A stretch of DNA of 64,000 nucleotides from Bactrocera neohumeralis (GCF_024586455.1 NC_065919.1:22792839-22856838), one strand, 5' to 3'; counted from the stretch's first letter, positions 33,022 through 44,965 are shown. Numbers and translations: made by a program. Notes: generated by a model from the sequence alone, not told the origin.

Positions 33022-33388
33022 TCTCTTCTTCTTCTTTATTGGCGTAGACACAGCTTATGCGATTACAGCCGAGTTTACAAAAGCGCGTCAGTCGTTCTTC
33101 CTTTTCGCCGTTTGGCATCAATTGAAAATTCCAATTGTAACCAGGTCCTTCTTCAATTGGTCTTTCCAACGGAGAGGTGGTCTTCCTCTTCCTCTGCTTT
33201 CCCCAGCGGGTACTGCGCCGAATACTCTCAGAGCTGGGGTGTTTTCATCCATTCGGACAACATGACCTAGCCAGCGTAGCCGCTGTCTCTTAATTCGCTG
33301 AACTATCGCTATTATTCCTTCGAAAGCTCGTAACGCAGACTCATCGGCTATTGTCATCGTTCATGCCTCTGCACCATATAGCAGGAGA
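33022..33388 (-). pseudogene. RTE-like LINE 3' end, second antisense copy
   Basis: It again starts with reversed (AAG)n and carries IVQRIKRQRLRWLGHVVRMD, then ENTPALRVFGAVPAGESRGR and PLRWKDQLKKDLVTIGIFN on the minus strand in a 79-codon open frame. It lacks the HGEYRIRW block, deleted around 33310, and ends at about 33388, where an antisense transposase begins. Confidence 0.82.
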
Positions 33389-33389
33389 C

Positions 33390-33735
33390 AGGCTTGCAGA
33401 AATCCCGACGCTGAACCCAATTTTCGACGGTTCTCAAGCAGAAATTGGACGATGGTGTTGCAATTTCACGTTCGATATTCGTACGAAGTTCATCAATCGC
33501 CGCTGGCTTATTGGCATAGACTACGGACTTTACGTAGCTCCATAGGAAATGGTCTAACGGCGTCAAATTGCACGACCGAGGCGGCCAATTGACGGTGCCA
33601 TTTCGTGGGATAACACGTTCACCAAACTTGGTTTTCAATAAATCTATTGTGCCATTCAATTGATCAATATTCTCTACTCTACGTGACCACCTATGTCTCA
33701 CTCGCACTGGAACATTGTATAGTGTGCCTATGGAT
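33390..33735 (-). pseudogene. Tc1/mariner-superfamily transposase C-terminus, antisense
   Basis: A 130-codon open frame on the minus strand contains INLLKTKF-like (IDLLKTKFGERVIPRNG), VNWPPRSCNLTPLDHFLWSY (third catalytic Asp in PLD), VVYANKPAAIDELRTNI and VENWVQRRDFCK. This is the intact C-terminal third of the lineage described at 18860-19730, but a more diverged branch (NLTPLDHFLW rather than EITPLDFF). It is joined directly to an RTE fragment on the left and a sense mariner piece on the right. Confidence 0.82.
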
Positions 33736-33960
33736 CCAAGCGGCACGCATCTCGGTTTTCAAGGCTACTCCGGAGAATACCTTCCGTGACGCCTTAAATG
33801 CTTGGAAATCACGCTGGCTGCGCTGCAGCGACACAGAAGGAGCCTACTTTGAAAGAATTGTAACGATTGGTTCAACAAATTTTTTAAATCGACTTAGTCC
33901 TATTACTTTCCGGACAAAACCTGTATCTTTCCATGATGAAGTGGCAATCCCTATTGAATA
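33736..33960 (+). pseudogene. mariner transposase C-terminal fragment
   Basis: The plus strand reads FRDALNAWKSRWLRCSDTEG then AYFERIVTIGSTNFLNRLSP. The NAWKxRWxRCxxxxGxYFE end is the extreme C-terminus of some mariner transposases. The related fragment at 59280-59840 shares YFERI-TIGS-NFLNRLS. Confidence 0.7.
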
Positions 33961-34807
33961 GAAATGTCGGTCTACATTTGTAGCTTCTTATTGAAAAACC
34001 CGATATATATGCATATGTAATTCCGTGGTGTCTTTATAAGTAGTGGTATAACAAGCCATTCGCCAGTAGGCGGCAGGTACACATACGATAGCCGACATTT
34101 CGTGCCGTGTTTTCGGACTTAGGTTGGTGGTGGATACAACGGGGTGTATGCTTGCTCTTATCTACTTTTACTATCTTGCTGCTTGAGGTGTGTGTGCTTT
34201 GCAAATTGTAGTTGTTGTTGTAGTTGTGGTTGTAAAGGTAGTACTTGTGTTTTGTTAAATGCATACATAAGCATGAATCCACAAACATTTCACTGCACAT
34301 ATTCGTACATAATTGTGCAATGGTGATCTCACTCACACACACACACACACACACAAATATCAAAGGCATTTAGCGAGAGAACACTGAAATGAGCTCTTCT
34401 CGTGTTTCAAATCCATTAAAACCGCAAATATACAAACTATTTGCGAGCAAATCAGCTCTCATACATACTTTGTAGATATGTGTGAGTGTAGTAGTTTAGA
34501 GAAGATTGAATCTCTGCAATGAAAGTTTGGAATGCTATGTGAAAAATGTGTTTCAATAAATGAAGCTGGAATTCATAGAATTTAAAAAAACTTCTTTTGA
34601 ATGCGTTGCCATCTGATTAAAACTGCTTTAATAAAATTGGTAAGATAACTCATATTGCTATCAAATTAAGGAGAGTACACAAAATTAAAAAAAAAAAATT
34701 TGCAACCAGTTTTAAAAAAAGCTCAAAATAGTTGACAATAAGAAAGGAGTTACTGAAGGCTTAAAGTTAAAATGTTTTTGAGAATGACTGTTTCACAAAA
34801 TTTCTGA
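33961..34807. other. Unassigned spacer
   Basis: It contains GTTGTTGTTG near 34210 and an (AC)n tract at 34334-34354. The 111-codon minus-strand frame at 34034-34369 starts in the CA repeat and has no domain. Confidence 0.4.
34334..34354. repeat. (AC)n microsatellite
   Basis: Perfect dinucleotide run. Confidence 0.9.
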
Positions 34808-34990
34808 AACAAAAAGAAACTTTAACTTCGGCTGCACCAAAGTCATTATACCCTTCATAGATGCATTTTTTGTGGGATTAATGCGTATAAAAATATCTTA
34901 AGCCTGAGTTGAATCGGTTAGCTTAAATGGTAGATATATGCTACAGTGACTCCGACGTTTAAGACAGACATCCTAACAAACTTAATTTAT
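34808..34990 (+). repeat. 5' end of a fly dispersed repeat (TTCGGCTGCACC type)
   Basis: AAACTTTAACTTCGGCTGCA followed by ATTATACCCTTCATAG, GTTGAATCGGTTAGCTTAA and ATTTATTCTGTTCAGGGT is the recognisable start of a non-coding fly repeat. It shares the ATACCCTTCA block with 25710 but not the TIR-G core. Confidence 0.45.
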
Positions 34991-35126
34991 TCTGTTCAGG
35001 GTCAGAGCAGAGAACTAGAAGAACCTTTGCAATGCCAAAAAATTGTCAAAAACCATAGTTTTGGATTTCTAATAATTTAGGGAAAACATTAGAATCTTAA
35101 AGATTTCAATATTTTCAATAATGCTA

Positions 35127-36140
35127 CTGTGAGCAAAAAATAGTAAGACTTTGTTCATAATACCCCTTAGCCAAGGTTTTTTTCAATTCACGAAACAGTT
35201 ATTAAGACAATTTCCGGAATAGCCTTCAATATGTCTTACAAACTTGGCGAAAAACTCACGAAAAAGTATGCGACGGAGCATTATCGTGGTGCAAAAACCA
35301 AGTGTTCTTTGTTCATAATTCCGGCCTCTTTTTAGGAATAGCTTCGCGCAAACGACGCATAACACTCAAATAATATACCTCGATGACAGTTTGACCGGTT
35401 GGAAGGAATTTGGTGTGCACCACACCTCGACAATCGAAGAAAATGATCAATATAACCTTGATTTCTGACTTCTTTTTTTTGGCTTCAGCTCACCTTTACC
35501 ACAATATTCGGCCGATTAATAGTCAGTTTCCGGGTCGTAAGCATACATCCAAGACTCATCACTAGTAACGTTTCATGACATCCTGATATTCGGAAAAAAT
35601 TGTTTCACAGACGTTAACGCGACGGAGTTTTTCGAAAAAGTTAATTGATTTTGGAACCATACGAGTTTTCACTTTTCTTAGGCTTAAATAATTTTTCGCT
35701 GATTCTTTTGATTTTCTAACGTTGCTAGTAAGATCTCTAACCGTTAATCCTTTCAACAATTTTGTTGACGTGTTGATCATCAGTTGATGTTGATGGTCGT
35801 CCTGGACGTGGTTCGTCGTCAACGCGTTCTCCACCCTCTTTGAATAATTTGTACCAATCGAAAACACTTGCTCGCGACAAACAAATATCACCAAAGGCCT
35901 TTTCCAACATTCTGAACGTTGCGGTACCAGACATTTTATTCCGCTCACAAAATTTAATGGAACTTCTTTGCTGAATAATATCACTCATTGTAAAAATCGC
36001 CAAATGCACTTTAGAAAAATATGCGTTTACTAAACACTAAGCACTAAACATCAGTCATAAAGTCACTGACAGTCATACCAATCTAGAAAGAAATATTTCA
36101 ACACTTAAAACTGAAAAGTCTTACTATTTTTTTCTCACAG
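35127..36140 (-). mobile_element. 1014-bp mariner with 26-bp TIRs and TA duplication
   Basis: The left end CTGTGAGCAAAAAATAG (35127 onward) pairs with the reverse complement of the right end (36115-36140) over 26 positions with one mismatch. TA flanks both sides (35125-35126 and 36141-36142). Inside is an antisense mariner transposase with both terminal UTRs. It is ~300 bp shorter than a typical mariner, the loss being in the C-terminal coding region. Confidence 0.9.
35150..35988 (-). pseudogene. mariner transposase, N-terminal two-thirds
   Basis: The natural start MSDIIQQRSSIKFCERNKMS is at 35988. Then come FRMLEKAFGD-SRASVFDWYK (helix-turn-helix), EPRPGRPSTSTDD, a shifted LTVRDLTSNV/KSINFFEKLRRVNV linker, VTSDESWMYAYDPETD (first catalytic Asp), a decayed APKK region, FxPTGQTVNxxYY remnants and REFFAKFVRHIEGY. 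The PHPPYSPDLAP catalytic segment and the C-terminus are deleted. At least two frameshifts and a stop after the DPETDY region inactivate it. Confidence 0.85.
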
Positions 36141-36142
36141 TA

Positions 36143-37500
36143 GTATAACTCGAAGAACTGATGTTGTCTACTAGTAATGTGTTATTCGGAGATATTCAGA
36201 AAGAAGAAAACGTCAAAGTGTTTTTTTTGGTACAACTGTCTGATGGCGGGAAGCGCTGTCGAACCATTAAGGTTTTTGTGGGTATCTTTATGGATCTGAT
36301 GCAAACATTAATTAATATTTTAGACTAAAAATTTATACCTAGAGTGGCGTTTTATTCCTGTTTATTCTCTTTTTTAATTTTAATTTTCTTTCTTATGCTG
36401 TCAATGTGGCTCAAAAATGTCTGTCATAAATTGCGTTAAAAGCTACGTTACTAATTTTGAATTAATTGACTCCACTTGTCATTAAATTTGACGTTAAGAA
36501 AATGACAAGAATATAACGCAACTGTGCAAAAAAATTGTTGTGGAAAGTGTTGGATAAGCTTAATTATTTGAGGTAATTATGGGCCTGCCCGATAAATAAC
36601 CTAAGTCTGTTTGTTTTTATGTGATGTCATCTAAAAATCTGCTGCTGACAGATGTAACTAATATATAACCGTTTGTTTTTTCAATTTAAGTGGTTTCTAT
36701 TATATCGTTATTCCATCGCCTGTAAACTTATGAAAAGTAGCTGAGTATCACATAAGTACATATATGTATGTAAATCTGGGGAGATCATTGAAAGGTCTAT
36801 TCCAATTGACTTCATTTCCACTTCAATTTCATAAAGTTGTTGTTTTTCTGCGACTGTTTCTTCAGGCCAAAATGTTGTTTAATCCATAATAACAATTAAC
36901 CCTTTTTCTGTTTTTCTCTGTAATTTCTTGATTACATTTTATGTGATTACAATCAATTCGTACTCAGTTATCGCTCACAAAACACATTGTTGAGACGATT
37001 AGCGGTATATTTGTAGCACACATTTCTAAATCACAAAAAAAAACGAAAAATCAGCTATATTCATATAAGTTAAACAGTTTTTGGCAAATTATTGTTATTG
37101 AGCTAACGATACAACCTTGTAGACTTTTCGCACAGACAAATAAATTTAGTACATTAGGGTTGTAATTGGGAAATAAGTTTTTGCCTTTCGCGCAGCCTTC
37201 TACTTGATTAACTGCGTTAGTACCGATCAGTTATACTTGCTTATGTTCTTCATTTTGTATTTTTAAACTGATTTTGATTAAAATTCACTAGGTTATTGCT
37301 ATTTTATCAAATCACACAACCAAATTTACAGCCTGGACAACAACGCGCAGAGTTGCTTTTCAGTTTCAACTCGATTTGAAATTGATTAAGAATTAATGTA
37401 GTAAAATAAGATTTTTAATTTGTAATGCAAATCGATCTAAATTAGTGCTTTAATCGAGCAAAGGCCATTTAATTAAGCAATTAACTTCTGTGCAAGAAGA
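36143..37500. other. Unassigned AT-rich spacer
   Basis: No domain, repeat hallmark or splice structure recognised. Few long open frames. Confidence 0.45.
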
Positions 37501-37605
37501 CTATCAGAACGGGAGATCCGAGTAGAGGCACAGATTTGACAGCTCGCATGTGATTAGTGTCAAGCTGTCATGTAATTTTTGTTCAGTATTGTTTAGCATT
37601 TCATC

Positions 37606-38614
37606 ATGGAAAGACTTACGTCTGAACAACGTTTATAAATTGTTCAACTTTATTACGAAAATTCACGTTTTGTGAACGCTTTTATGGTCAACATAATCGG
37701 CCTACTGAGCACACTCTTTGCAACACTATCACCCATCTTGAGACCTCGAATTCATTACTGGATAATATTAGTTCGAATTGACCACGTCCAGCAAACCGCA
37801 GCTGAGAGTGTTTACGAAGAACATGGGGAGTCGATCCGGCGCAGTTTACAGCAACTCGTATTGACGTATGGAACGACTTGGCGCATTTTACGTTGAGATC
37901 TTAAATTGAAAGCTTCGAAAATACAGCTTGTACAAGAACTGAAGCTGATCGACCTTATTAAGCGACATCGTTTCGTTCTATGGGCTTTTGAAAAGTTCCA
38001 AGAAGATCCGACGTTTTCGAACCCTATTTTGTTCAGCGATGAGACTCATTTCTGTCTGGGTATGTAAACCAGCAAAATTGCCGCATTTGAGACGAAGAGC
38101 AACCTGAAGAGATTGAAGTGCTGCCATGTCATCCAGAAAAAACAATGGTTTGGGGTGGTTTGTGAACCGGTGGAATCATCAGTTCATATTTCTTCAAAAA
38201 TGATGCCCGTGAGAACGTAACCATCAATGGCGACACGATAACCGACTATTTGATGCCTGAAACTGAAGCTCGTTATCTCGGCGACATTTGGTTTCAACAA
38301 AACGGCGTCACTTCCCACATATCGCATCAAACAATGGACTTATTGAGAGAACCCTTCGGTGAGCAGATAATTTCACGTTTTGGGCCGTTCGATTGATCAC
38401 CAAGATCTTATGATATCACACCGCTATACTTTTTTCTGTGGGGATATGCAAATTCTTAGGTCTATGCGGACGATTCCGCTTCGATTAAAGCCTTCGAGCA
38501 AAATATCACGCTTCTATTCGCCAGTTACCAGTCGAAATGCTCGAATGAGTCATCGAAAATTGGACTCAACGGATGGACCATCTGAGATGTAGACGCGGGC
38601 AACATTTAAAGTGA
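37606..38614 (+). pseudogene. Tc1/mariner-superfamily transposase, nearly full length, dead
   Basis: The ATG at 37606 opens MERLTSEQRL and then a stop at codon 11. Reading through and across frameshifts gives IVQLYYENSRF, HTLCNTITHLETSNSLLDNI, SIRRSLQQLVLTYGTTWRIL, LKASKIQLVQELKLIDLIKR, ILFSDETHFCLG (first catalytic Asp), MVWGGL, FKNDARENVTINGD, GDIWFQQNGVTSHISHQ, PLYFFLWGYAN and VIENWTQRMDHLRCRRGQHL with a terminal stop. Length (~336 codons) fits the family. Two of three catalytic residues are lost: QQDGA reads QQNGV and PLDFF reads PLYFF. It is the fullest copy of this lineage here, and its 5' flank (37570-37605) is shared with 44850-44890. Confidence 0.86.
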
Positions 38615-38639
38615 TAAAAAAAAATAGCCAAAATATTCA

Positions 38640-41389
38640 TATGCCTTGCCTTAAATCAAATGTTTTACAATTTCGTTTAGGAAGAGCGCTTACTGCTAAA
38701 CGAAATTTTGTCATAAAAATAAAATCTAATGTTATTACTATTATCCGTTTTTCTTATTATTGTTGCTTAGTAGCTTTTGTTCAAATTTGGTCTATTTTGC
38801 ATATTTATATAACACATACATGTGCATTATCACACCGACGGATGTGTGTAAGCCATTAAGATTGTTGTGATGGCTTTTTGTTTTCTTCATAATTGCTCAC
38901 ATGCACGAAGTCAATGTTACGCATACGTCCCGTAGGCCAATGTTAGCTATGAGAATATGCTATCAACACCTGCCTTCCAGGTAATTTTGTAGCTTAATAA
39001 GCCTGCAGACATAGGCAAAGCATGCCTGCACAACAAGAACAAAAATAAAAAAACAACAACAAACTGGGATGGCAGTGATTTTTTAACCGTTTGCTGACTT
39101 AAGTCAACGCTTGTCGCGAAATGCTATTAACTGATAACAAGCGTGGCGGCGCATTTTTGTAAATCTCTGCGCGTACTCAGTTGCTATTTCATAGGCGTTG
39201 TTTTTGTGTTCGCTTTAATAACACCACGTTTTTTATTATTTTCATTTTTTATTTCGAAAATATTGTTGTTTTTCATGCCTGCTTGTTGGCACCTTTGCGC
39301 GCCACCACCGAATTACTCAGCAACCAGCCGCTTTGCTAAGCTCGACACGTACATTTCAATGCGCAGATAATGGAGCACAATACCGACTACAATAACAATA
39401 ATGACAACAATAATAAACAACAATAAAAGCAACAACCACAATAAATAACAATAAGCGTGCGCGCATATTAGCGGTGGCGTTGCTGCTATTGTTGTGCTTG
39501 CTGCTGCTACTGCGACAGCGACGGTGACGGCGTTTGCCTGCAACGTTGACATCATGAAACAATGTTGAAATCGGCAACATGGGAGCAGCGTTGGCTGCCA
39601 ACAATATAAAATAAAAGCGCATTAGCTCTGCCAGCAAGCTACACAAGCGCCGCAATGGCCGCAACAACAAGCGAACTATCACAAAAACTCTAGCTGCGCG
39701 GCAAGGGGGCACACAGCAAACATCAGATAAGCTGACGAGGGTTTTAGGTGTGCCCTGGATAAACAATTTATCAGTGTTAATTTGCTGCTGCTTTAGTCTT
39801 GTGTTTATATATATCTGTGCACCTTCTACTACTATTTTTGGTAGCTGTCTCACACTATATTGCCAATTTGACCCTGCTCACCTTTCACGCGCAACACCAT
39901 AATGTTGGAAATTAATTTTTATTGTGAGTTGTGTATGCATTTGTGGCCTCAGGGTGTGCGATAAAACTCGCATATGTGGTAAATAGCGGTGCTATGGCAA
40001 CACTTCCAATATGCATTAAGCAGAAGAGTTAAGCGAGGCGAAATAAAGTTTCCACACCATTCAACTTGTGGTCTTCCGTTCTCTAAAAAATTTAGTCGCT
40101 ATTAGAAGCACTAATTGAAAATGCTGTTAAACCTTGTAATGTTATAAGCTAAAAATTTGTTTAGCGATTTGTTTAGCGCCATATTTTTTGGTTTCCGAAT
40201 ACTTTATGTTTTTATGATTTGAGTATATGCAAGGCACTACTATTTAAATTATTTCCATGCACGTTGATTATTACTCACATACCATTCATTGAATACCAAT
40301 GCCGTAATATGAAAGCATTTAGATGAAAAATTTGAAAAAGTGGTAACCCCTATCAAAATTATTTGCCATTGCAAGCATTTACCTTCAAAATATTTAGTAG
40401 TAAATCTTCATATCATTTTTAAACCTTTTATTGTTTCGAGTTATTTCACCCTGAACGAAGTCTAGGCCAACATTTTCCAGAAAAACATGCGTTTATTAGT
40501 TTTTGACGCGCTCCAACTATAGTGGATGCCTGTCCATAAAACGTAGTTATTTAGCGCCGAGACATCCACAATATTGGAGAAAACAGCTGTGAGCCAACGA
40601 TTAGTTTGTCACTTGCATGTACTACATATATGTTTCTACTGGTCAATTGTATCTGCTCCAGATTTTGTAGAATTATAAAATCGATTTTTTCCGACAACTT
40701 CTTGGGATGGTTGACAATGATGTTTCTGTTAGGATGAAAAGTGCTCAATATAGTAACCATTTTATAGATTTTAGGAATTTGAATAATGGTAACTTGTCCA
40801 TTGAAGACGATACGACTGCTTAGTTCTGGTAATCGTCTTAACTCTTGGTTAGTGGAACAAACGCTTATTACTTCTCACAGTGCCCAGCTAATGTCATATT
40901 ATTATTTAGTAAAAGTAATACCAAATCTCGAGTTGTAAAAAAGTTTCCTGTCATTATATTACGTCTTTCATACACATTTACGAGATCCAACACTATCCGT
41001 TGGCTTTGGTTTCGTTCTAGTTCTACAACTGATAAATCTTTTCACAAATATATTTGAATATTTAGACAAAATTTTGTACGCATATCCGTAGTTACCCATG
41101 CCGTAAATACGGGATTTACTTGGCTAACTTGGCATCTAAGCTAAATACGGGCATCTGTCTCTAAAATTAATTAAACGCTCCTCGACTGTTCCGTTTTCAT
41201 AGGAAACAAACAGTAGCGGTAAGGGAGCCATCCATTTCTCGTATAAATTCCGAATTGGAGTACACTCTTTGAGCTCTGCGATATTCTCTGTTATGTAACC
41301 TTAGCATACGACTTATTTCCAAAAATCTTGTAAGGGACATTACAGCGCGAAATATTGGTCGACCATGAACTTTATCCCAAAACTCGTTG
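38640..41389. other. Long unassigned spacer
   Basis: 39370-39560 has tri- and dinucleotide bias (AACAAT, TGCTGC) producing overlapping open frames, including a 165-codon minus-strand frame at 39356-39853 with no domain. 40440-41340 reads weakly like broken protein on the minus strand (for example NPNRNIIVNHPKKLSEKI-like at 40551-40760) but I cannot assign it. The remainder is AT-rich. Confidence 0.35.
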
Positions 41390-41772
41390 AATTATATTTT
41401 CTGCTCTGGCTCTAGTCCTATTGGTTGCAGATTGTCCGCATAGACTTTAGACTTTACATATCCCACCAGGAAAAAGTCTACGGTGTGATATCACATGCTC
41501 TTGGTGGCCAACCGACGGGTCCAAAACGTGAAATTATCTGCTCACCAAGGAGTTCTCTCAATAAATCCATTGACTAAATGTCGCCGCGATCACGAGCTTC
41601 AATTTCAGACATCAAATAATCGGATATCATGGCATGATAATGGTCGCCATTGAGGGGTACGTTCTCAACGGCATCATTTTTAAAGAAATATTGACCGATG
41701 ATTTCACCGGCCCACAAACCAGACCAAATTGTTCTTTTTTCTGGATGACATGGCAGCTCTTGAATCTTTTGA
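41390..41772 (-). pseudogene. Tc1/mariner-superfamily transposase fragment, antisense
   Basis: The minus strand reads EKRTIWSGLWAGEIIGQYFF, KNDAVENVPLNGDHYHAMIS, DYLMSEIEARDRGDI then a stop. Below the break come FTFWTRRLATKS and FLVGYVKSKVYADN. The piece between GDI and the C-terminus, with the QQDGA block, is deleted around 41570. At 41773 it is cut by the 5' end of a TIR-G repeat. Confidence 0.8.
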
Positions 41773-41786
41773 GTTTGATACTCATT

Positions 41787-42695
41787 ATACTCTCGCAACA
41801 AAGTTGCTAAGGAGAGTATTGTAGTTTTGTTCACAAAACGGTTGTTTGTAAGTCCTAAAACTAAACCAGTCAGATATAGGGTTATATATACCAAAGTGAT
41901 CAGAGTGACGAGTAGAGTCGAAATCCGGATGTCTGTCTGTCCGTCCGTCCGTGCAAGCTCTAACTTGAGTAAAAATTGAGATATCATGATGAAACTTGGT
42001 ACACGTATTCCTTGGCTCCATAAGAAGGTTAACTTCGAAGATGGGCAAACTACTGCCACGCCCACAAAATGGCGGAAACCGAAAACCTATAAAGTGTCAT
42101 AACTACGCCATAAATAAAGATATTAAAGTGGAAAGGATCGCATTAGGGAGGGGCATAGTTGGAAGTAATTTTTTTGGAAAAGTGGGCGTGGCCCCGCCAC
42201 CTACTAAGTTTTTTGTACATATCTCAGAAACTACTATAGCTATGTCAACCAAACTCTATAGAGTCGTTTCCTTCAGGCACTTACATATACAGTTCAAAAA
42301 TGGAAGAAATCGGATAATAACCACGCCCATCTCCCATACAAAGGTTATGTTGAAAATCACTAAAAGTGCGTTAAGCGACTAACAAAAAACGTCAGAAACA
42401 CTAAATTTTACGGAAGAAATGGCAGAAGGAACTGCACCCAGGCTTTTTTTAAATTGAAAATGGGCGTGACGTCGCCCACTTATGGACCAAAAACCATATC
42501 TCAGGAACTACTCACCGATTTCAATGAAATTCGGTATATAATATTTTCTTAACACCCTGATGACATGTACGAAATATGGGTGATCGGTTTACAACCACGC
42601 CTTTTTCCAATATAACGCTTTTTTGAATTCCATGTCGTATATAAATGACGTGACACACTTTATCATGCGAACTTGAGTTTCTTACTTGTTTTACG
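41787..42695 (+). repeat. TIR-G dispersed repeat, copy with intact 5' end
   Basis: The copy opens with a perfect-stemmed hairpin, ATACTCTC (41787-41794) pairing with GAGAGTAT (41812-41819), and inner GCAAC/GTTGC. It continues CAAAACGGTTGTTTGTAAG, CTGTCTGTCCGTCCGTCCGT, ATGAAACTTGGTACACGTAT, several GGGCGTGG/CCACGCCC pairs, TTTCAATGAAATTCGGTATA and ends near TTTCTTACTTGTTT. No transposase motif is present. It lies next to a truncated transposase at 41772. Confidence 0.75.
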
Positions 42696-43907
42696 TTGTT
42701 GTTTATCTCATAATTGTTATGTTTGGCAGTTTTGAAACTTTAAACCTCTCGAGTGTTATTTCGAGCATTCCAAAAAGTTATTCCAACTGTCTAACATTCA
42801 CTTCAATAGTCGTCTGCTAAACTTTTTACAAATTAGGTCTTATTAAGAATCTATCTTTTTAACAACTTATAATATTTAACGAAAGTCCAAAGATCGTTGA
42901 AAATTTGCCTTATGTGTGGCACGTCGTCTTTCCAGAGTTTGTGTTCCGACACTCCCTGTGTCTAATAATGCTATGCTTCTGGCACTACGAATATCACCGA
43001 TTTTATCTAACGGTAGATTTTGAAAACATGATTTTTGGATGACTTATCACCTTAGGAAAAAAGCTACTAATTTAACTGTTTACACATCCTGGAGTTTTAA
43101 TCCGATAAGGATTTTTAACTAGGCAGCTTTTCTCAAAATTATATTTTCTGTCGATGGAAGATGACTGATAGTTTCCAGGTATATACTCAGTTACTACCAA
43201 ATATTTCAAACATGGTAGGAACATTTTTATCAACTTTTGTGTGTACTGAAAAGTAACTGCGGAAATAACAGCAATTCCTCCCAACGTTGTTAAGGATAAT
43301 CTCTTATGTCCATAAGCAAGTATGAGTTCATGAAGGGAAAGTCAAAATTTAAATGAAAATCAATTGCAAATTGGAATTGGAAATGATAAATTGACATGAC
43401 TCCGAACAAAATTCATTAAAGCGGAAAGCATAGTAATTGAAAAACAAGAATTATTTACATTTGTCTAAGCAAATATTACACAGCGATATTTCTAACCTTC
43501 AATCTCAAAACAATGCCGCATTAATTGGGAAACCACATGTGTTGATATGCAAGTAAATATATATTAGAGAAAGACAAGAGGTGACAGATAGACAAGTTCT
43601 ACAATCCAGCTGTCGGTACTGCTCAAATCATTGGCAGGCACATGCACCAATACATAGAAACATTTACATGCAAATAACATGGCATGAAACACAATGAGAC
43701 TCATTTGAGCAGAAACGCAAGCAGCCTGCCAACAATTGCAAAAAAAAAAATGCAAAAAATGTTAACAAATAAAATAATTGAAGAGAAAGTTAAATGTAAA
43801 TAAAAGTGAACCTCGAAAAATTAAGCAACAATAAATTCGTATTGAAACTTTTATTGCAGCAATAATTTACATTTTCGAATATTTTAAAATCGTACATGCA
43901 ATTTTTA
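42696..43907. other. Unassigned spacer
   Basis: AT-rich. Short antisense frames at 43072-43284 and 43564-43755 have no domain. Confidence 0.4.
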
Positions 43908-44525
43908 TACACTCGCAACATGTTGCACAGAGTATAATAGTTTGTACACCAAACGGTTGCTTGTAACACTTAAAACTACTTGAGTTAGTTATAGAGTTTT
44001 ATATAAAACTGAATAGGATGGCGCGATGAGTTAAACTCCAAGTTCCGTACCTTGCCTGAGCTGGAATGGGACTATTTCTACGTCCATAAATTGTCGTTTT
44101 ACGAAAAATATATCATATACGTAAAGCCACAAACGAAGGTAAAAAACTTGAATTGGGTTCGAAAATTTCTTAAATATAGGCGTTGCCTCCGTATAATTTT
44201 AATGTAGATATCTTACAAACTACTGAAGTTTTATCAATGAAACTTATTTAATAAATGTACTTCTAGTCTTAATATGCACAAATATCAACATTTGAAATCA
44301 GACCAAAAATTTTTAATACCTCAGATACCGAATATACCAAGCCCAGTGCATGTGGCTGACTTTTACGGAAAATATAGATAAATCTGTGAGATCTAGTATT
44401 CAAATCGATAAAGAATCTTTGTCTCAAAAATGCATAAAGTCGAGTCAATACTTCTTCAAGCTTCCATATACATACTTAATATAAAGATTTCTGAACTACC
44501 AGTTGGTTATATACCGTGTACCATA
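43908..44525 (+). repeat. TIR-G dispersed repeat, diverged 5' part
   Basis: It starts ATACACTCGCAACATGTTGC with the same terminal hairpin idea, then CCAAACGGTTGCTTGTAA, and weakly follows the family order to about 44525 (AATACTTCTTCAAGCTTCCA). Much older than the 41.8-kb copy. Confidence 0.6.
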
Positions 44526-44849
44526 TAAATTAAAAAACGTTTACTTAGTTTTTATAAAAAAAAAAATGTTTTTCGGGAGCTATGCTCCTTTATTGAATTC
44601 TGTGCAAGAACAGAGCTTTATAATTATTTACGCTTAACTCTAAAGTTACGCTTGCCGCTGCAACGGGTATGGAGTTTAGCTGACGCTGCACTTCCCACGG
44701 GTTGCCACTACACGTGTCGCAATCAAATCAGCGAAATTGCTGTCGTATTATATCGCTTTGTACCATATGATATTAATGCATCATATGATACTTTTTAAAT
44801 TTGGGGTATCATATAATTAAACCGTCAAATTATACGAAGCTAATTTTGT
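44526..44849. other. Unassigned spacer
   Basis: Nothing recognised. An ATCATATGATA-type palindromic patch lies near 44765-44820. Confidence 0.4.
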
Positions 44850-44965
44850 CAAAAAATCATGTTATTTTTGTTCAGTATTGTTAACAGATTGGCATTTCAT
44901 CATGGAAAGATTTAGATTTAAACGCATAATGGCCTATAAGAGAACTGTTTTGTAAGTAAGAATTT
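44850..44965 (+). mobile_element. Tc1/mariner-superfamily transposase, 5' UTR and start fragment
   Basis: TTTTTGTTCAGTATTGTT, then GCATTTCATCATGGAAAGA, matches the sequence around the transposase start at 37575-37615. The frame decays within ~15 codons (MERFRFKRIM). Confidence 0.65.

Noticed and set aside
39356..39853. 165-codon minus-strand open frame
   Set aside because: It lies in trinucleotide-biased DNA (AACAAT/TGCTGC), several overlapping frames are open, and no domain, signal or splice pattern is visible.
40440..41340. Possible retroviral env-like or other ORF remains on the minus strand
   Set aside because: Fragments look protein-like in places, but no diagnostic motif (cleavage site, fusion peptide, Cys pattern) could be identified, so no assignment is made.
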